DNA from: Styela clava
Lineage: Eukaryota > Chordata > Ascidiacea > Stolidobranchia > Styelidae
NCBI RefSeq assembly: GCF_964204865.1
Contig: NC_135257.1
Span: 13,166,151 to 13,230,150 of the forward strand
Length of the DNA stretch: 64,000 nt
Direction of reading: 5' to 3'
A program made the position numbers and the translations under genes. Below the pieces are notes generated by a model. It made no database searches, had not been told where the DNA came from, and was given only the letters and a program-made list of their open reading frames with translations. This document shows positions 11,101 to 26,100 of this stretch, in pieces; positions within the stretch are counted from its first letter, which is position 1; every line of letters starts with the position of its first letter.

Positions 11101-14100
11101 ATTACCAGAGCTCAGATCAAGTGTATGGTATTCGAAGAATATTTTGTAGATGGTTCAAATTTCTTAGAAGTTCAAATGCTGATTGTGCAGGAATACAATA
11201 ACTTATAGGCAATAAAAAGAATAACAAAATACTCTATAATGAACAACATGGCGTCAATGAGACTATATATAAAATGTAACATAGTTTGTGAACCTTAACT
11301 TTTATTACTGATCATTCCCACAAACGCCATTTTCGCTGAAGTTTCTTTTTCAATAAGTAAGAACACTTGACAATAATTCAATAAAGAAATTGAATACCTT
11401 GCTTGGAATGCTTTTTGGGCCATTTCTCTTGCAGCCTTTTTTACATGTTCTGGAACAGCTTCTTTTTCCCAGTCTGGTATCTAAGAATGGAGAATACAAG
11501 TTTCAAAAATAAGCCAAATTTAAATTTGTATAATTTGACATAAATTAGCGTATATTTTCAATGGAAAATGAAAACAAAAAACTTGTTCTACTTCTGCAAA
11601 TAAATTTGCAAAGGTGTTGAAAAAAGTACTTTATAAGCGTGACTTATGCATGACAACAATAGACTAAATAAAAGTTGATAAAACAAGCAAACCTGAGTAA
11701 CATCATGTCCAGCATCCAATCTATAGGGTCCACCTTTACCACCTAGTCCTGCGGTATCTCGACCACCAGTTCCACCAGCCCACATATTACCACCAACATG
11801 AGGTTCATTTTTAGAATCAACTTTTCCATGCTTTGGTGCTGTCACATCTTTACCACTTTCTCTTTCAGATGTTATCTGTCATTTTATACAGTTTTATTAC
11901 AATGCAGTATACCGGTGGTTGGCACACCGTTATAATGGTGTTAGCAATACATTTGCCATTTCACCTTTAAATTACCCTGCATGGGTTTGAATAATGTGGG
12001 GAATAATTATGTGCAAGAGGATTACTGGACTTCTTGCCACCTTGAGTGCTTAAGGCTTTCTTCCACAATGAATTAGCCAGTGCATCTAAATCAAATGACT
12101 GGTAACCAGACGAGAGGCTGTGATATCTTATGATGAAGCCATATTATGGACTTTACTCTTTCCTTTTCTTATGTGAATCCCATCCTTTATCCACAAATTA
12201 TTCATCTCTGTAAAATTCTAAAAGTACTACTAGAGATAACCAAAATATATATTCAGAATAAATATCTTCAAATATTAAATATTCTAATTACCGTAGATAA
12301 CATTCATAAAAAACATGCGCAAATGGATTTTCAACTATAGAAATCAAATTTGATAATGAAAAAAAAAAAATTCAAGTTGTCTGTCTTTCCAATTTACATT
12401 GAATCAGAGAAATAAATTTAATAAATTTAATTGTTGCTTTATTACAAGATTCAGAAAAAATACCTGCATGTGTGAATTATCTGCATCAGCACCAATCATT
12501 GCTATCCATTCAGCTAATGAATCTGACAATGCCATCAATTCAGTTTCCCATTCTCGAACACATCTGACAATAAATATGAAGAAAAAAATCTTCAATTTTA
12601 CATTACATAACAGACCATTATATGCAGGTATTGACCTCAGCATATAACCACACACAATAGTAAAATTGACTTATTCATAACAACATTCATGCATCTGAAA
12701 CTGTTTTATATCTTTCGATACAAACAAGCTTTATAAAGTTAACTGCTTCAATGTATAGAGCCATGGGCGGACGGACGATTATCGTTATCACTTTTTTGAA
12801 CAAGAGAGCGATTTTCACATATATGGACACAGCCAAAGCGAAGTAAGGATAAGGATAAGATTTACATATTTATCCCGGGGAAGAGGAAAGAGGTTCAGCA
12901 ATCCTCCCTCACATAACCATCACCGCATGGGATTCGAACCTGCGAATCCCACGCAAAGTAATCAGAAGTGCGGTGGCGAGCGTATTCCTAACGCTTAGCA
13001 CGATGGGCGACACCGCCGCGCTTAGTAGTACAAGTATGCAGTCTTTCACAGTACCAGTATCGCAGTCTTCCCGACCACCAGATAGTAACGATCGCGAAAC
13101 CACCACAAGGTGCGCAATTATTTAATTTTGATGACATCATCACACACAACAAAAATAAATTCCATGAAGCCCACTGAAATTTGAAAAAAAAATAAAAGTA
13201 TTAGCCTTCTAGCAAGACAATTGGTCAAGTGGTTAAAGAGAAAAACGATTTTTTTCACAAAAAAATTACAACAAGAATTCTAACAACAACATAAAAACAA
13301 AACGATCCGTATGTCCACTTTGTGTCTAAAAATAAACTCACCCAGCTGTATCCACAGAATAGACAATATTTCCAGAACCAGATGTCAAAACCAGTCCACT
13401 ATCTGATATTGATTTCTGCCAGGATACATATGGTGACGTGTAGACAGGACTAAATAAGAAATTGTAAAAAAGAAATAAACGATAATACAATAAACAATTT
13501 GTCTGGAATTTTTGATTTTTTTTTTCAATTTCAAAAATACATTAACATAAATGTTGTCCTAGTTGGATTCAAATCCAAGTTTAATCCAAATCCAAGATTT
13601 TGATACTTGAGTTACGCTAACAATGCCAAAAATAAATCTCTCTATTTACCTAGTTAGACATGCACAACTGATGAGAAGCACATATGGTAATATAGTTTAG
13701 CCAGAGCTTCAAATCCCTGTGTAACCATGCCTAATGGTAGCAATCACTCATTATTCATATTTAGTCTACAATCATTGTACAAATCATTAAATTATTCCAT
13801 ATTATCAAAACCTTACTTTTGAACAGGAAGATAAAATAATTTGTGATTTTTCACATCTGCAATTTCCAAGCAATTTGCAGCATTTTCTGGTCTGTTATCT
13901 AAAGAAAAACATTACAAAGTATAATTTTGTTTTTATATAAATTTGATTATATAATTTTAGCATGTGTGATATAAGTTTTCCATCGACCAAAAAGATTTAT
14001 GAAATTGCCAATTTCTCCAATAATCATGTCCCTGGCCATGCATGTATGCGATATTGTGATAACTTTCCTATGCCAAGGGATAAATCTCAAACTCTAATCT

Positions 14101-17100
14101 TAGTTTAAAATTAATTAAATAAAAGGTATTAAACCAAACATATTTAGGTGTGACAAATTTAAATAAATAAAAAAAATAATTATGATTGCTCATATTCAAT
14201 AGATCTATTCGTCTTAAATAAAACTATGTGTGTAGTAATTTGTACCTTACGGCTGACTAATCTCAAATATTATGAAATGAATTGCAGTAAAGTATGAAAA
14301 AACATACATGAGTTGCAACTGTTACTGAAATGAATAGACAATTTACCATCTTTGAATGCTCCATCCGGTGTATCTTTAGTTGGCATTATTCTGATGACTT
14401 GTCCAATTTCTGGCAACACCACACAGCTGGATGGCGGTAGAGTTCGGGGTGGGGAAGAAAACAAATTCCTACTTTGTTCTGGAATCACCAATTCTCCTCT
14501 GGGAAATGAGTGAACTTCACTAGGTGCCTGGAATTTTTTTATATTGTTTGTTATAAAACGGCACAAAATATTAATTTGGTAATGCCAAGATATACAGGGT
14601 ATTCATAAAGTCTTGTTAACAATTTCAATTTTGATATGAAGTGAGTTCTCAATATTTTTTTAACCTGGTTTGTCTTATTTCAATCAGTGTTCATTTGAGT
14701 ACTTTTACTTCATATAATGCACCTGCACTGGCCAACAAACTATAAATGGTATGGATAAATTTCCTTTGCAATTTAAAAAAATGGAGACTTTATGAATACT
14801 CTTCATGTTATCTCGGCATTCACAGCACAAAAAATGACAAGACAAACCTCCAAATCAGGAAAACCCAAAACACAATGTGCAAAATTATGTTTATCAACAA
14901 TTAATCGATTCGGTGATGATACGGACTGTTGCAAAACTTCAGTAAGAGATTCTGAACTCATATCTTCACAACTTGTAGCAAGAAGTTCCTCCTGGGTTAT
15001 CTCTGTCAAATATAATATCACATACACATACCATATTACAAATCACAAAAATACAAATACAGTTGGATCAATGATAAATCTACCATCAGCCCTCCATATC
15101 TATGCCTCAATGGACAAGGCAATGCCAAAAACAGACAGCTTATATAGACACCTTTAGAACCATATTTGGGCAAAATAGCTTCTAGTGTTGATAAATTGTC
15201 TATCAGGGAATGTGACTTTCTGCTTCATTGTATCGAATTTACTGTACAATTATTTTTACTTACTAACTTTAAATAATCATTAATTTCGGTTTTTGATTAA
15301 TTTTTAACTTGACAATTCAATTGTGTTCGGATTTTGAAATAAAATAGATACAAAATACATTTTTACTTGATATTGGCGCATGGTGCATGAAAGAAGTTTT
15401 AAAATTATATTAATATTTGAAAGCAGAAAACAACCTGTGTAATTGCCCCAACCTTTGCTAACTCCTTCCTCCTCCAATGTTTTTAATTTGGATGGTAGAA
15501 TATCTTCGTCAGATCCAGTCAGTAAGAATTTCCTATTCAAAAGACATCAATGTTACAAAATAAAGTTTAATAGTATCCAACAGATCTTTCATACATCAAC
15601 AATTTTCAAAATTTTCTAAACATTAGAATAGCGGCCCAGGTCAGGAATTTAAAAAATTACCATCATTTACCAGATGTACTTATTCAGTGGGTAAAGCACT
15701 GTAGGATAATGATAACTCGATCAAATCACTCAAACATGACCTCGAAAAAGTTTAAACATCAATTAAACACATCACACAGTAGCTTGATGGTGATCTTGTT
15801 GCTTATGTGAGCAAGTGATTGATACTCATGGCTCACATCCTGCTAGCATTATTATTACCTCTTATATGACCATTGAAGCATTTTGTTTTGTTTTGTTTTT
15901 CGACTAGAAAATAGCACAAATATAAATAATGTTCTGCCTGGAAGTATCTACTGTACCAATTGAAATTAGGTTATACTTTAGGAATAGCTGAGAATTATTG
16001 GTATTAAGTGGAATGCCAAACAGCAATTCATCCTAATTTCCTATTTCTGTTATTTATTACCTGTTAGTCTCAGCTTCAATCATCAGCCACTTGTTGTGAG
16101 AAGTCATATGAAATCCACCAATGAAGAATGGTACATCGTACCTATGAACTTGTCCTTCAATCAGATCTACATGATAAAGCTTTTGTCTGTAAAAATTTGC
16201 ATCAACTAATTAACTTGAGTCAATATATATAAATTTGTTTTTACTTTTTATTTCAATTTATCACTCTTGTTGTTTCGGAGAGTAGGATAATATTGATGAT
16301 TCAAGACAATTTTGCTCGGCAACTCACCAATGTCGAGAAGATTTGATTCATTAATTAGAATTGGTGTCAAAACACCTTTTTCAATTGTTTGGGGTGACTT
16401 GTCATATAGTGATATAAAATGAATTACACAAATTCGACTGTATCAAAGATAATTTCGAGTCTTTTATAAAGAATTTTTTTTTAGTAAATTTAACCGATTA
16501 GATTCAATCACATTGAAATTGAAAAAATCATATATGCCTGGTTGCAGCAATAACTTAAAATAGGTTGATAGAAAATAAATGTTGTCAATACATGAATAAA
16601 TTCCAGTTTAATTTGATTTAACATAAGATATAAATTCAACAGTTCACATTCAAGTGTCAGGTTGATTTATAATTATCCATTTTTCATGTCGGTTTGGAAA
16701 TTTACTATAGCGACTTGGAATCAACTCAACTCGAAGGACCTGTGATTGCTCGGGTTAAGGAACTGGCATCTAACAGTGTCACTTACCCATTCAATTGATA
16801 GAAAACAACAGATCCAAATTCATTACTGTGATCAGAACACATTTTATAAGAAGCTGGTGCGGATGATGCAGAAGACGACGTTCGAAACAAATTAGAAACT
16901 GATCCGATTCCTAACTGACGATCTAATCCAGGTATTACCAATCGTCTGACAGATCCTGAGTCTGTATCGACCACCAAGACAATATTTGTCTACAAATTCA
17001 AATATGAAAGTTTATAATAAATTTTACAGCGAATCATCAAAGAGGTTGCGTCAAAAAATCGAACATTTTTTTGATTCAAATCGAATCGAATATTTTTCTC

Positions 17101-20100
17101 AAATCGAACCGAATAATGGAATAATGCAAAGGTGGTCGATAGGCTTTAACCGCTTTCCGAGAAGGGCAATGACAACAAAACCATTACCACTGCCCATGGC
17201 ATATATTTCCTGAACTCTTGTGCCTAAATTTTTCAAAAATATCAGATTTTAAATTCAATTTTCTCTATGCTTTCGCCACACATTTTCCATTATAAAAAGT
17301 AATGACCCATTAGCTTAGTGTTATTATACATTTTCAATATCACCTTTTCTTCAAACAAAACTACTTGTCCTCGGAGAGGATTTCCTAGTGGTGCAATTCT
17401 GATGATAGATTGGAATGATGGACCAGCATTTGGGAAAACATCGAACAAATCCATATATTTGATATGAGAAGATCCATGTTGATGAGAGTAAAGTGCAGGA
17501 GAATTCACAACAGCAACATGTACTTGATCATTACTGGTGGGATCTAGACAAGACAAGACGAATTGTATCAAAGTGGAACACACTATACGTTTTATATAGT
17601 GCTTAGTATTTGTTGTGGTAGAGTAAGCGCTCCTTGTAAGTTTCATGTCATCAAAAATTTTTTTAACAAAATTAATAGATATTGGTAAAACTCTCCACTC
17701 ATCAAAATATAGGACTTTACATTATAAAATATAAAAATTTACATTATCTCAATAGCAAGAATTTTTTTTATTTAATTAGTAATTTGGAATTGACTTTTTA
17801 AATTCACATAATCATGATTTCAATCTAATATGGAGAATTTTTCTGAAAAACAGAAAATAGTTTTTTACATCATTTTCCTATAAACAATACCTAAAACTGA
17901 CTTCAGAATTAACATATGAAACCAATTCTTTCTCTCACCTTTAGTGATAGCAATATCACTGATAATGGAAACCTGTGAAAGGTTAGGAATCTGCCAATGT
18001 GCTCTTTGTTCTGTAAAAGTGAGAGCTCGATCTTCGATTCTTTCCAATTCATAATTTTGGACATTCAGGTAGATGGGTCCCTGTACACCGAGAATGCAAT
18101 TGGAATAATTTTGAAACATAGTAAGTTGAATATATCACAGTGGGCGAGTTTTTTTCATGACAACTCTCACAAAAAAATAAACTGTCCTAAGATATCTAAT
18201 GTCAGAAACTGTGTATAAGTTGATATGGTTACTACATTATTCCACAGGATGTAGATTAAAATTTTAACTTGGTATATCCGATACTTGAGAAGTCTCATTC
18301 AATGGCAGAATATATTGACTGTATTATATTATACCTGGATTTCAAAATGGGACGATACTTATACTAAGCTTCAAGATTCCATTAATGACTACATGATCAG
18401 CAAAGTAAGACAGTGGAATCTAATAAGAGTTATACATTTGAGGATCTTGAGGTGCGAACCCGACACATCTGTGCATATATCACTTCTGACTAGTCGGCGC
18501 CCCAGAAGTATGTGCACTAAGATGGCACACAACCTGATAACCCTAACCTGGTACACATACTATGTTCAGGATGTGCGCCATCTTGGTGCACATACTTCGA
18601 GAGTACCCACAAGTCTCCTACCTTAATTTCAGGTCGTAAAACTTCAGGTTTGCATATTTTCTTTCCTTCATTCATAAGAGTCCAATATCCAGATAATTTT
18701 GGTGGTGGAATAGGAAGGCTTAAATTAAATGAGACACTAGTTAGCCCAGCAATAACAGTCTTGCACAATTGCACAAAACTACATTCCTATTAACAGTTAC
18801 TCGGAGACAGGTAGGGATCTCTGTGGTTGAAAAGATTACCAGAGTAGCAATGTTATGCCCAGGATTTTATTGGAAGTGGGGAATCAAAAATTCAAAACAA
18901 GAGAAATTGTAGTTACAGACAAGAGCTTGATGTAAATCAAGCAAAGTTCATTGAAAGATAAAGAAATTTTTCGCCATGACTGATTTACGTGAAATTTACT
19001 CTAGAAGGTCTTAATGTAAATTTCATACAGCGAATTTCCAATAATCATAATTACCCTGAATCCTTGCCCCAAAAATGGCAAGTGTTTTAAAAAAAACATA
19101 AATCTATTGCATTCATGGCCATTGCTCCATCCCCAGTATGCTATTGCCTATGACACAAGCTACAAATTAGACAATTAGTGCTCGTCACTTTCTCACCAAA
19201 CTAAGGGAATAGCGGAATCTAGGAAAATCTTCCCTGGTGATTAATAATCATGTAATATCAATAATTAACACATTCAAACATCCTACATTGAGTGTAACTA
19301 AAATTTTCTAACTTCTCAGCACATTCATCCTGAACCATCTTCCTTTCTCAATATTTGAAATAACGCGAGGCAGAATAATAATTGTATATTTTATTGCAAA
19401 TTTATAATTATTTTATTCATTTTCAAAATTAAAAAATAAAATAGGAAGAGGTTCAGTATGAATTCGCTTGCAACAAATAAAAATTGAAAACTAATTGAAC
19501 AAAACAGAATTGTACATGTTTGTCAGTTTCTGTCTTAAATAAATATAAAGGGTGTTCATAAAGTCTCAAAACATTTTAAATTGTGACGGGAATTGATTGA
19601 TACCATATATAGTCTGCTGGTCCCTACAAATATAAATCAAGTAAAAGAACCTGAAGAAATACTGATTAAAATTAAAAAAAACTAGGTTAAGATATATTGA
19701 GACTGACTTTATAGCATAATTAAATTTGTAACAGGACCTGATGAACACTCTGTATATTGATCAAATTGATCGCTCATATACTAGCCAAGTTGAAGCCAAA
19801 ATATGTATTACTAGTGATGTACTACTCCAAAATACAAAAATGAGTCAGGGATTTCGAGTAGCTTTCAGAAAAAAGAGACAAGTAAAAGTAATCATATTGT
19901 CATGATAGATAGCAACAAATTAGAAAAAATTATGTCGTCATTCAAGAATAAATACGTTATATATAAATTCAACATGGTCAAAAAAAAATTCTAAACATGA
20001 TGTCATCACAAAATGACGCTTGCGATAACAGCTATGAATTGTTGAATTTGTGACAGTTTTACTAAGAAAAACCATAATCTATCTCACTGGTTAGACAAGT

Positions 20101-23100
20101 TGACATTCTGTGGTCGAGCTCCAATAGGAATTCCGTGTTTATGCATGACTGATTCTACTTGTTCACGAGTCTCTGTAGAGTACGCATCAAAATCAAATAC
20201 ATTTCGCACCACACTTGCAAGACCTTCTTTCGGAAATTCCTTTGAAAAAATAAAACAAAGGTAATACAATAAAACTATCCACTGGTAATTTCAGTTTAAC
20301 CGAACCTAAATCTCATGATTAGGAACACAGAACCTTGGACCTATTTGACACGAAGAGGACCTATGGACCGTTTTGTTATTATGTTGTTGCTGTGAAAGAA
20401 ATCGCTTTTCTCTTCAACTACTGGACCAATTGATTTAAAATTTCCAGCTGAAGCTTGTTGTTGTCGATAGAAGGCTGCTACTTTTATTTACTTCAAAAAT
20501 AGCTGTGGGCTCGATGTGATTCATTTTTCAAAGTTTCAAAGTTTGGTCTGATATCATCAAAATTAAAAATTGTACGCCACGCTTCAATGATCACATCTCA
20601 GCGATCTGGTGTTAAGACTACCGGTAAATGTGAAAGATTTGATATCACTTTGTTTTGGCTTTTATGTCCGAAGAAGCAAAGAAAGCCTAATATCCACACA
20701 GTTATACAAATAATGACTACATTTTGTTTAGTTTCACGATAAACCAAAATCAACTACAAAAGTTAGTGGAATGTTTATAGGGGGGGAAGGAAGGTATAGC
20801 ACCAGGTCTGACATTATATCCCTATTTTTTTTAATATGAAAATCAAAAAATAAATTAAAAATAAATTCGTACCTGCAAATGCTTAACAATATTGACAACT
20901 TCTCTTGTCGAGTAAGGATAAGAAATTAGTCCTTGATCAGCCATGTCTCTTAATTCTCCGAACGAAGCAACTAATTTTTTTAAAATATGTACCGGAACAT
21001 CTTCTCCATATTGTTGTAACATTTTTAATTCTGATTCAACACTCGGGTTATCAACAGCATGACAACTGAACACATCACCTGTGTAAATAAAAAAATTCTG
21101 ATTAAAATATCACTATCATTTATATTCTAGAGCCACGCCACCACAGAAGAATTTTGTCGTATTTGAGGATGGATTTTTCTTTGTATTTGCCATAATAATA
21201 CTAATATTCTTTGCTTCTTTATTATTACTACAATACTAATTTATGCACACATCATAAACTACTTAAACTGTGAAAAACCAGGAGTGCGAGCTGTGCATAA
21301 CACTAGCTAACATTCTACTTATGCATAGTGAGGGAGGAAGAAAGCATGAAGAGTTCCGAAACAGGCGAAGGGAGGATTTAACAAAAAATGTTGGGGACCT
21401 TTGTGATAGAGTTTCATGAATAAAAATAGACCAACAAACTATCGAACATTAACATCACAAATAAAATTGAACAGGACTAAATAATGAGCCACTAGCACTG
21501 CCAATTGTTAAAGCAGAACCGTTTGTAGATAAGTTCAAATCTTTCGGATATACATTCATCAAATTCAAACCATAATTTTTAAACAGAGTGGATGAAATTG
21601 CACTGCAAGATGCAAATATGAACCCTGCCAATTTGCTGCACCATAACACTCCAAAACAGTTTGTGGTTCTTTAACACAATTGATTTGATTGCAAGGGTAG
21701 GAAATGTAAAGTAGCGAAAAGCTTATAAAATATAAAGGAGAGAGTATCATGAAAACTGCAGCAGCCTTAGATATGAGGTGAATGTAGTGACGGGATGAAG
21801 TTTTCAAACTATGACTGTCCTATGGTTGAAAAACCATCCACTTCACTATATTCCCCCTAGGGTGTGAAATAGGTGCAATATTATGTATCAACGAAGTATA
21901 TTCTATTACAACTGAACATCCGCATTAAAAAGTGTGGTAATAAAGAGTATAAAATCATTATGCGGAATAAGTGACATTTTGAACTAACCCATAGCTGCAA
22001 AGAAGTCATTTCCAAGAAAAGGAAATCCAGGTCGATTTGCCAAAACAAACATTCGGAAATCAGGATGCATAATGATGACATCTTCATTCTTATGATATTC
22101 AAGCAAGTTCTCCAATTCCCTTTCATCTGTAAAATAACAAGTAGGTTGTCTTCACAGAAAGACAAAATTATATAATATAATTTACCACTTTAAGTGTTAA
22201 GACAAACAGTTAAAAAATAAAAAGGTACATCTAAAGAATATAATACATCAGATGATTGATTTTTTCAAATCTCTCCATTTTAGCGAGCAAGAAATATTAC
22301 TTAGAAATGTGCTTTACTACCACCAATATACAATGGCCCTAGACCACAATCAAATACTGCAAATGGTTGATCAAATTAATCAAATTTCCACCTCATTATT
22401 ATGATATATAATTGCTATAGAATTTCAACAAAATGCTCAAGCTTTTGTGTCGCAATACAACGCCACAGTGCATATGAAGCTTGTATTGTTTTTTGTGAAT
22501 CAGTGAGTAAAAGTAATCTTTACAGACCAGACACAATTTTTCTTCCATCAGCCAAAGTTGCTCTTCCACTTTCAAGTAAATTTTTCAGAACACAAGTAAC
22601 ATGGGTTGGTGCTTTATCTGCTTCATCAACAACAAGAGCATGTCCCAACCTAACAGCCCGAACTAATGGAGAATCTTCATATACAATTGTGCCATCTCTT
22701 ACCGTCGGTTGAACAGTTAAACTTTGAACAGTTGTATCTCTGTCAAATATTAATATATAATATAAGGTAAGTAAAAGATGCTCACAGAAATCAATTTTGA
22801 TGCAAAACTGTTTAACGATCTATACTTTTAACATATCTTAAGCCAGTCTATTGCAGAACTAATTTTCGATTACTGCTACTACAATAAAATCTCCTCTGAA
22901 GAGGAAACAATCATTGAGGTATTGGAGTTATACCTTAACTTAACTTTAGAAAAAACTGACAATTATGTAGCAAAATCACGTAAACGAGATAATGATCGCA
23001 CTTATGCCTGAAAATCTGTCCGATTGACTGATTATTCAACTTCAATTGTTACACCATCGTTGACATGTTGATGATGGTTTTAGCTGATGTCAAGTTTATA

Positions 23101-26100
23101 CAAAATATCTGTAATAGATGTTGAGAAATAAGGTTCTTATGAATAAGTAAGACTAACTTACCTATGTAATTGAAGATATTCTCTTGGTTTATTCAACAAA
23201 TGTAAAAATCTATCAACAATCTTATTTTTACCGACACCCTGAAATAGAAATGATATTTTGAAATCAAGGACAAATTGCATCCTTTTCCAATTAAAAAAGT
23301 AAATAACACAATATCGCATCAAAATAGATCCATTCACACATAATTTAATTTCAAGTTAGAATCCTAGAAAATATTCTAATATGCCGATCCATGACTAATT
23401 AGAACACACTAAATAAATCTACTTCTCGAAAATTACTTATTTTCGACATGAAATCTTGTAATGTACTACTATTCTTACTGCAGTGCTATTTTATTTGTAT
23501 TCAGAATCAGAGAAAACTAGAATGGCGTATACTTTTTGCCAATAAAACATCTATAGCATGACTCTGAAGAAGGTAAATTTTCTCTACGAATACAAATTCG
23601 AAAGCCTTTTACCTGATTTCCCACAAGTAATATATGCTCTCCCAATATATAATCTTGTAGCATGTCTTGCATAACAGATAAATGTTGGGCATTATCATAA
23701 AAGATAATATCTGGTACTTTGGCAGTTGACGATCCACTCTCGTGTGTTTCTTTGTACACTGGAGCTACAGTCTCTCCAATTCGAAGATTTCCATCCTTTA
23801 TTTCACCTTCAGAAGAGTAAAAATAATGAATTGACACGTAAATGGATGAAATAGAAGAGTTTTCGTTATATCATAGTCTAACTTCTTCAGACAAAACAAG
23901 ATATTACTTACCGGTAATCAATCATAATTAATTTATATCTTGTTTTGTCCGAGGTTAGATTATAATCTAAAAAAAATTTTCGAATATAATTACCGGTACT
24001 ATTTCAAAAAAGACGTAATGGTATTCCTATTTATTGCTTTAATATTATCTCGTTCAAGCATCCTTGTGTCAACGGCTACATACGAATCCGAAGTAGGAAG
24101 TAAGGACATATTGTTCAATATACAATATCCTAGTACAACCTGCATGATTTTGCTTAATTAAACAAATATAACAAATCATAGCTGGTCATTACCAATAAAT
24201 TACAACTGAAATTAGACTATTTACTTGAACTGTTATTTGACAACATTTCAATGAACAAGCAATAAATTTTTACAGCTTTCAAACCCAAACTATATTTCAC
24301 TAAAGAACTAAGAAAGGCTAATGATATAGTGTAGGAATAATAAGTATCAGTGGAATTCAATATTACCGGTAGATTATTATAATAGAGAATTTGCACATAC
24401 AAGATATATCATCCAAGCTTAATTCTGCAATATTGAATCCTTCACTTGGTAATTTACTCTTCTGTAAAGCATCACAAAGAGCTGTTCTGGCAAGTTGAGG
24501 CAAAAACCTGAAAAGCAAATAAGGTAGCACAATTAGGATCATTAGAATTTACCCAATTTTCATGGATATGTTTCTGGACTTGATGGTGAAGGAAGCCGTA
24601 ACTGACCAGCAATTACATGAACCACCCTACGGCGGTGAGAAGTCCAGCGAACCTCTCGCACATACCATCCCCGCATGGATTCGAACCTGCGAACCCATGC
24701 AGAGTAATCAAGAGGTGCGAGGGCAAGGGTATTTCCTAAGGCTTAGCACGGTGTGCCACACTGCCGCGCCAATATATCTAAAATCAGCAAAATATTTCAC
24801 CAATATATCTAAAATCAGTAAAATGTTTCATGCACAATGATAGGAGTCATAGGACTATGCTGCTGTGCAACTGCAATAGATCATTTTATGCAAACCTGGA
24901 CAGACAAGCTTTGTGAACAGCATCAGATATAATTTTCTTATCAGAATCACCAGAAACTTTCAAGAACTTTTTCAATCTTCTTGAAATTCGAAGCAACTGA
25001 CGTGTTGAGAGTGAACTTGCTATAGATTGTATGTTTGTGTCAGATGAATTTCGTAAATGATGACACAATTCTAAAAGACCTGATATTTGCATATTTGCAG
25101 CACTGGGTACCTGAAAAAAGAAAATGAAAAATATTCCGAAAACAGGACAGGACTCGAGGAAAATAGTAAAGCTAAATAATTGACTGTAGTGTTCAAGCAG
25201 TAAATGAGATAGTTACTGAAGGTGTAAGTCTGATAAGGTCAGATAACACAATTTTTTTTTTAATTTCCACTCACAAGTCCAATTGCCTGCCAAACAAGAC
25301 GATTGGCTTCTACTTTTTCGGTACTCTCTTAGTATGTGTACCAGGTTAAAGTTAGGCCATAATTTTATTCCAATTTTCCTTATTTTAGTTCTATTACGTG
25401 TTCGGGGACTAACTAAGTGACTCCCGTAGTATTTATACCTGAAATCATGGCTCTAACCTAGTTCACCTACTAGGTTCCGGTGTCTGCCATTTTTGGTTCA
25501 CATAGTACGGGTGCATGGGTGTAACATTTTTTCTCCTAAATTTTCTATTACGAAATGTATCCCACAATGTAAAAGCACAACCAAGACATATATTTTTTAA
25601 AACAATATAATGAAAATAAAACTTGAGAAAAAAAAAAATTCCCACCATTTCTTGAATAATTTCCATTTCATGTTTTGTGCTCAATGGTGGCATCTTGTGA
25701 TAAAGGAACAATGTCAACATTTCTGGGTTCAACCATTGCTGATTAGGTGATCCAGCCTTGGGAGGTTCAGCAAGTGCAATAATTCGAAAAGAAGGATGAA
25801 TTCGTAGCATTCCACTAAAAAATAACAAAGTTTGTGTTGTTTTCAGCTTAATAAAATTAGAGATGGAATAAAATACACAGGAATTGGCATGGAACATGTA
25901 CAGTCAATATTAAATTACATAGCACACAACTAACTACACATAATACAACTTGTAGAAAAAATGTAAAAATCTGCATGGGTGTTATGGATATGGATGAAGA
26001 CAGGTGACTTAGGCACAAAGAGTGTTTTTGAAGTCATAACATAGACAAAACAATTTTTATTAAAATATTGTAAAAAATGATATTTGAAATATTGAATACC

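Noticed and set aside
12930-12940. tRNA gene suggested by a perfect polymerase III B box (also at 24677-24687)
   Set aside because: The surrounding sequence does not form a cloverleaf, and the same modules plus a tail recur in other copies: a SINE, not a tRNA gene.
14792-15157. 121-codon open frame on the plus strand
   Set aside because: Covers VWA8 exon 28 in antisense and the end of a MITE. No recognisable protein.
25463-25897. 144-codon minus-strand frame as a separate gene
   Set aside because: It is VWA8 exon 13 read through into both flanking introns. The conserved part is only 25646-25814.
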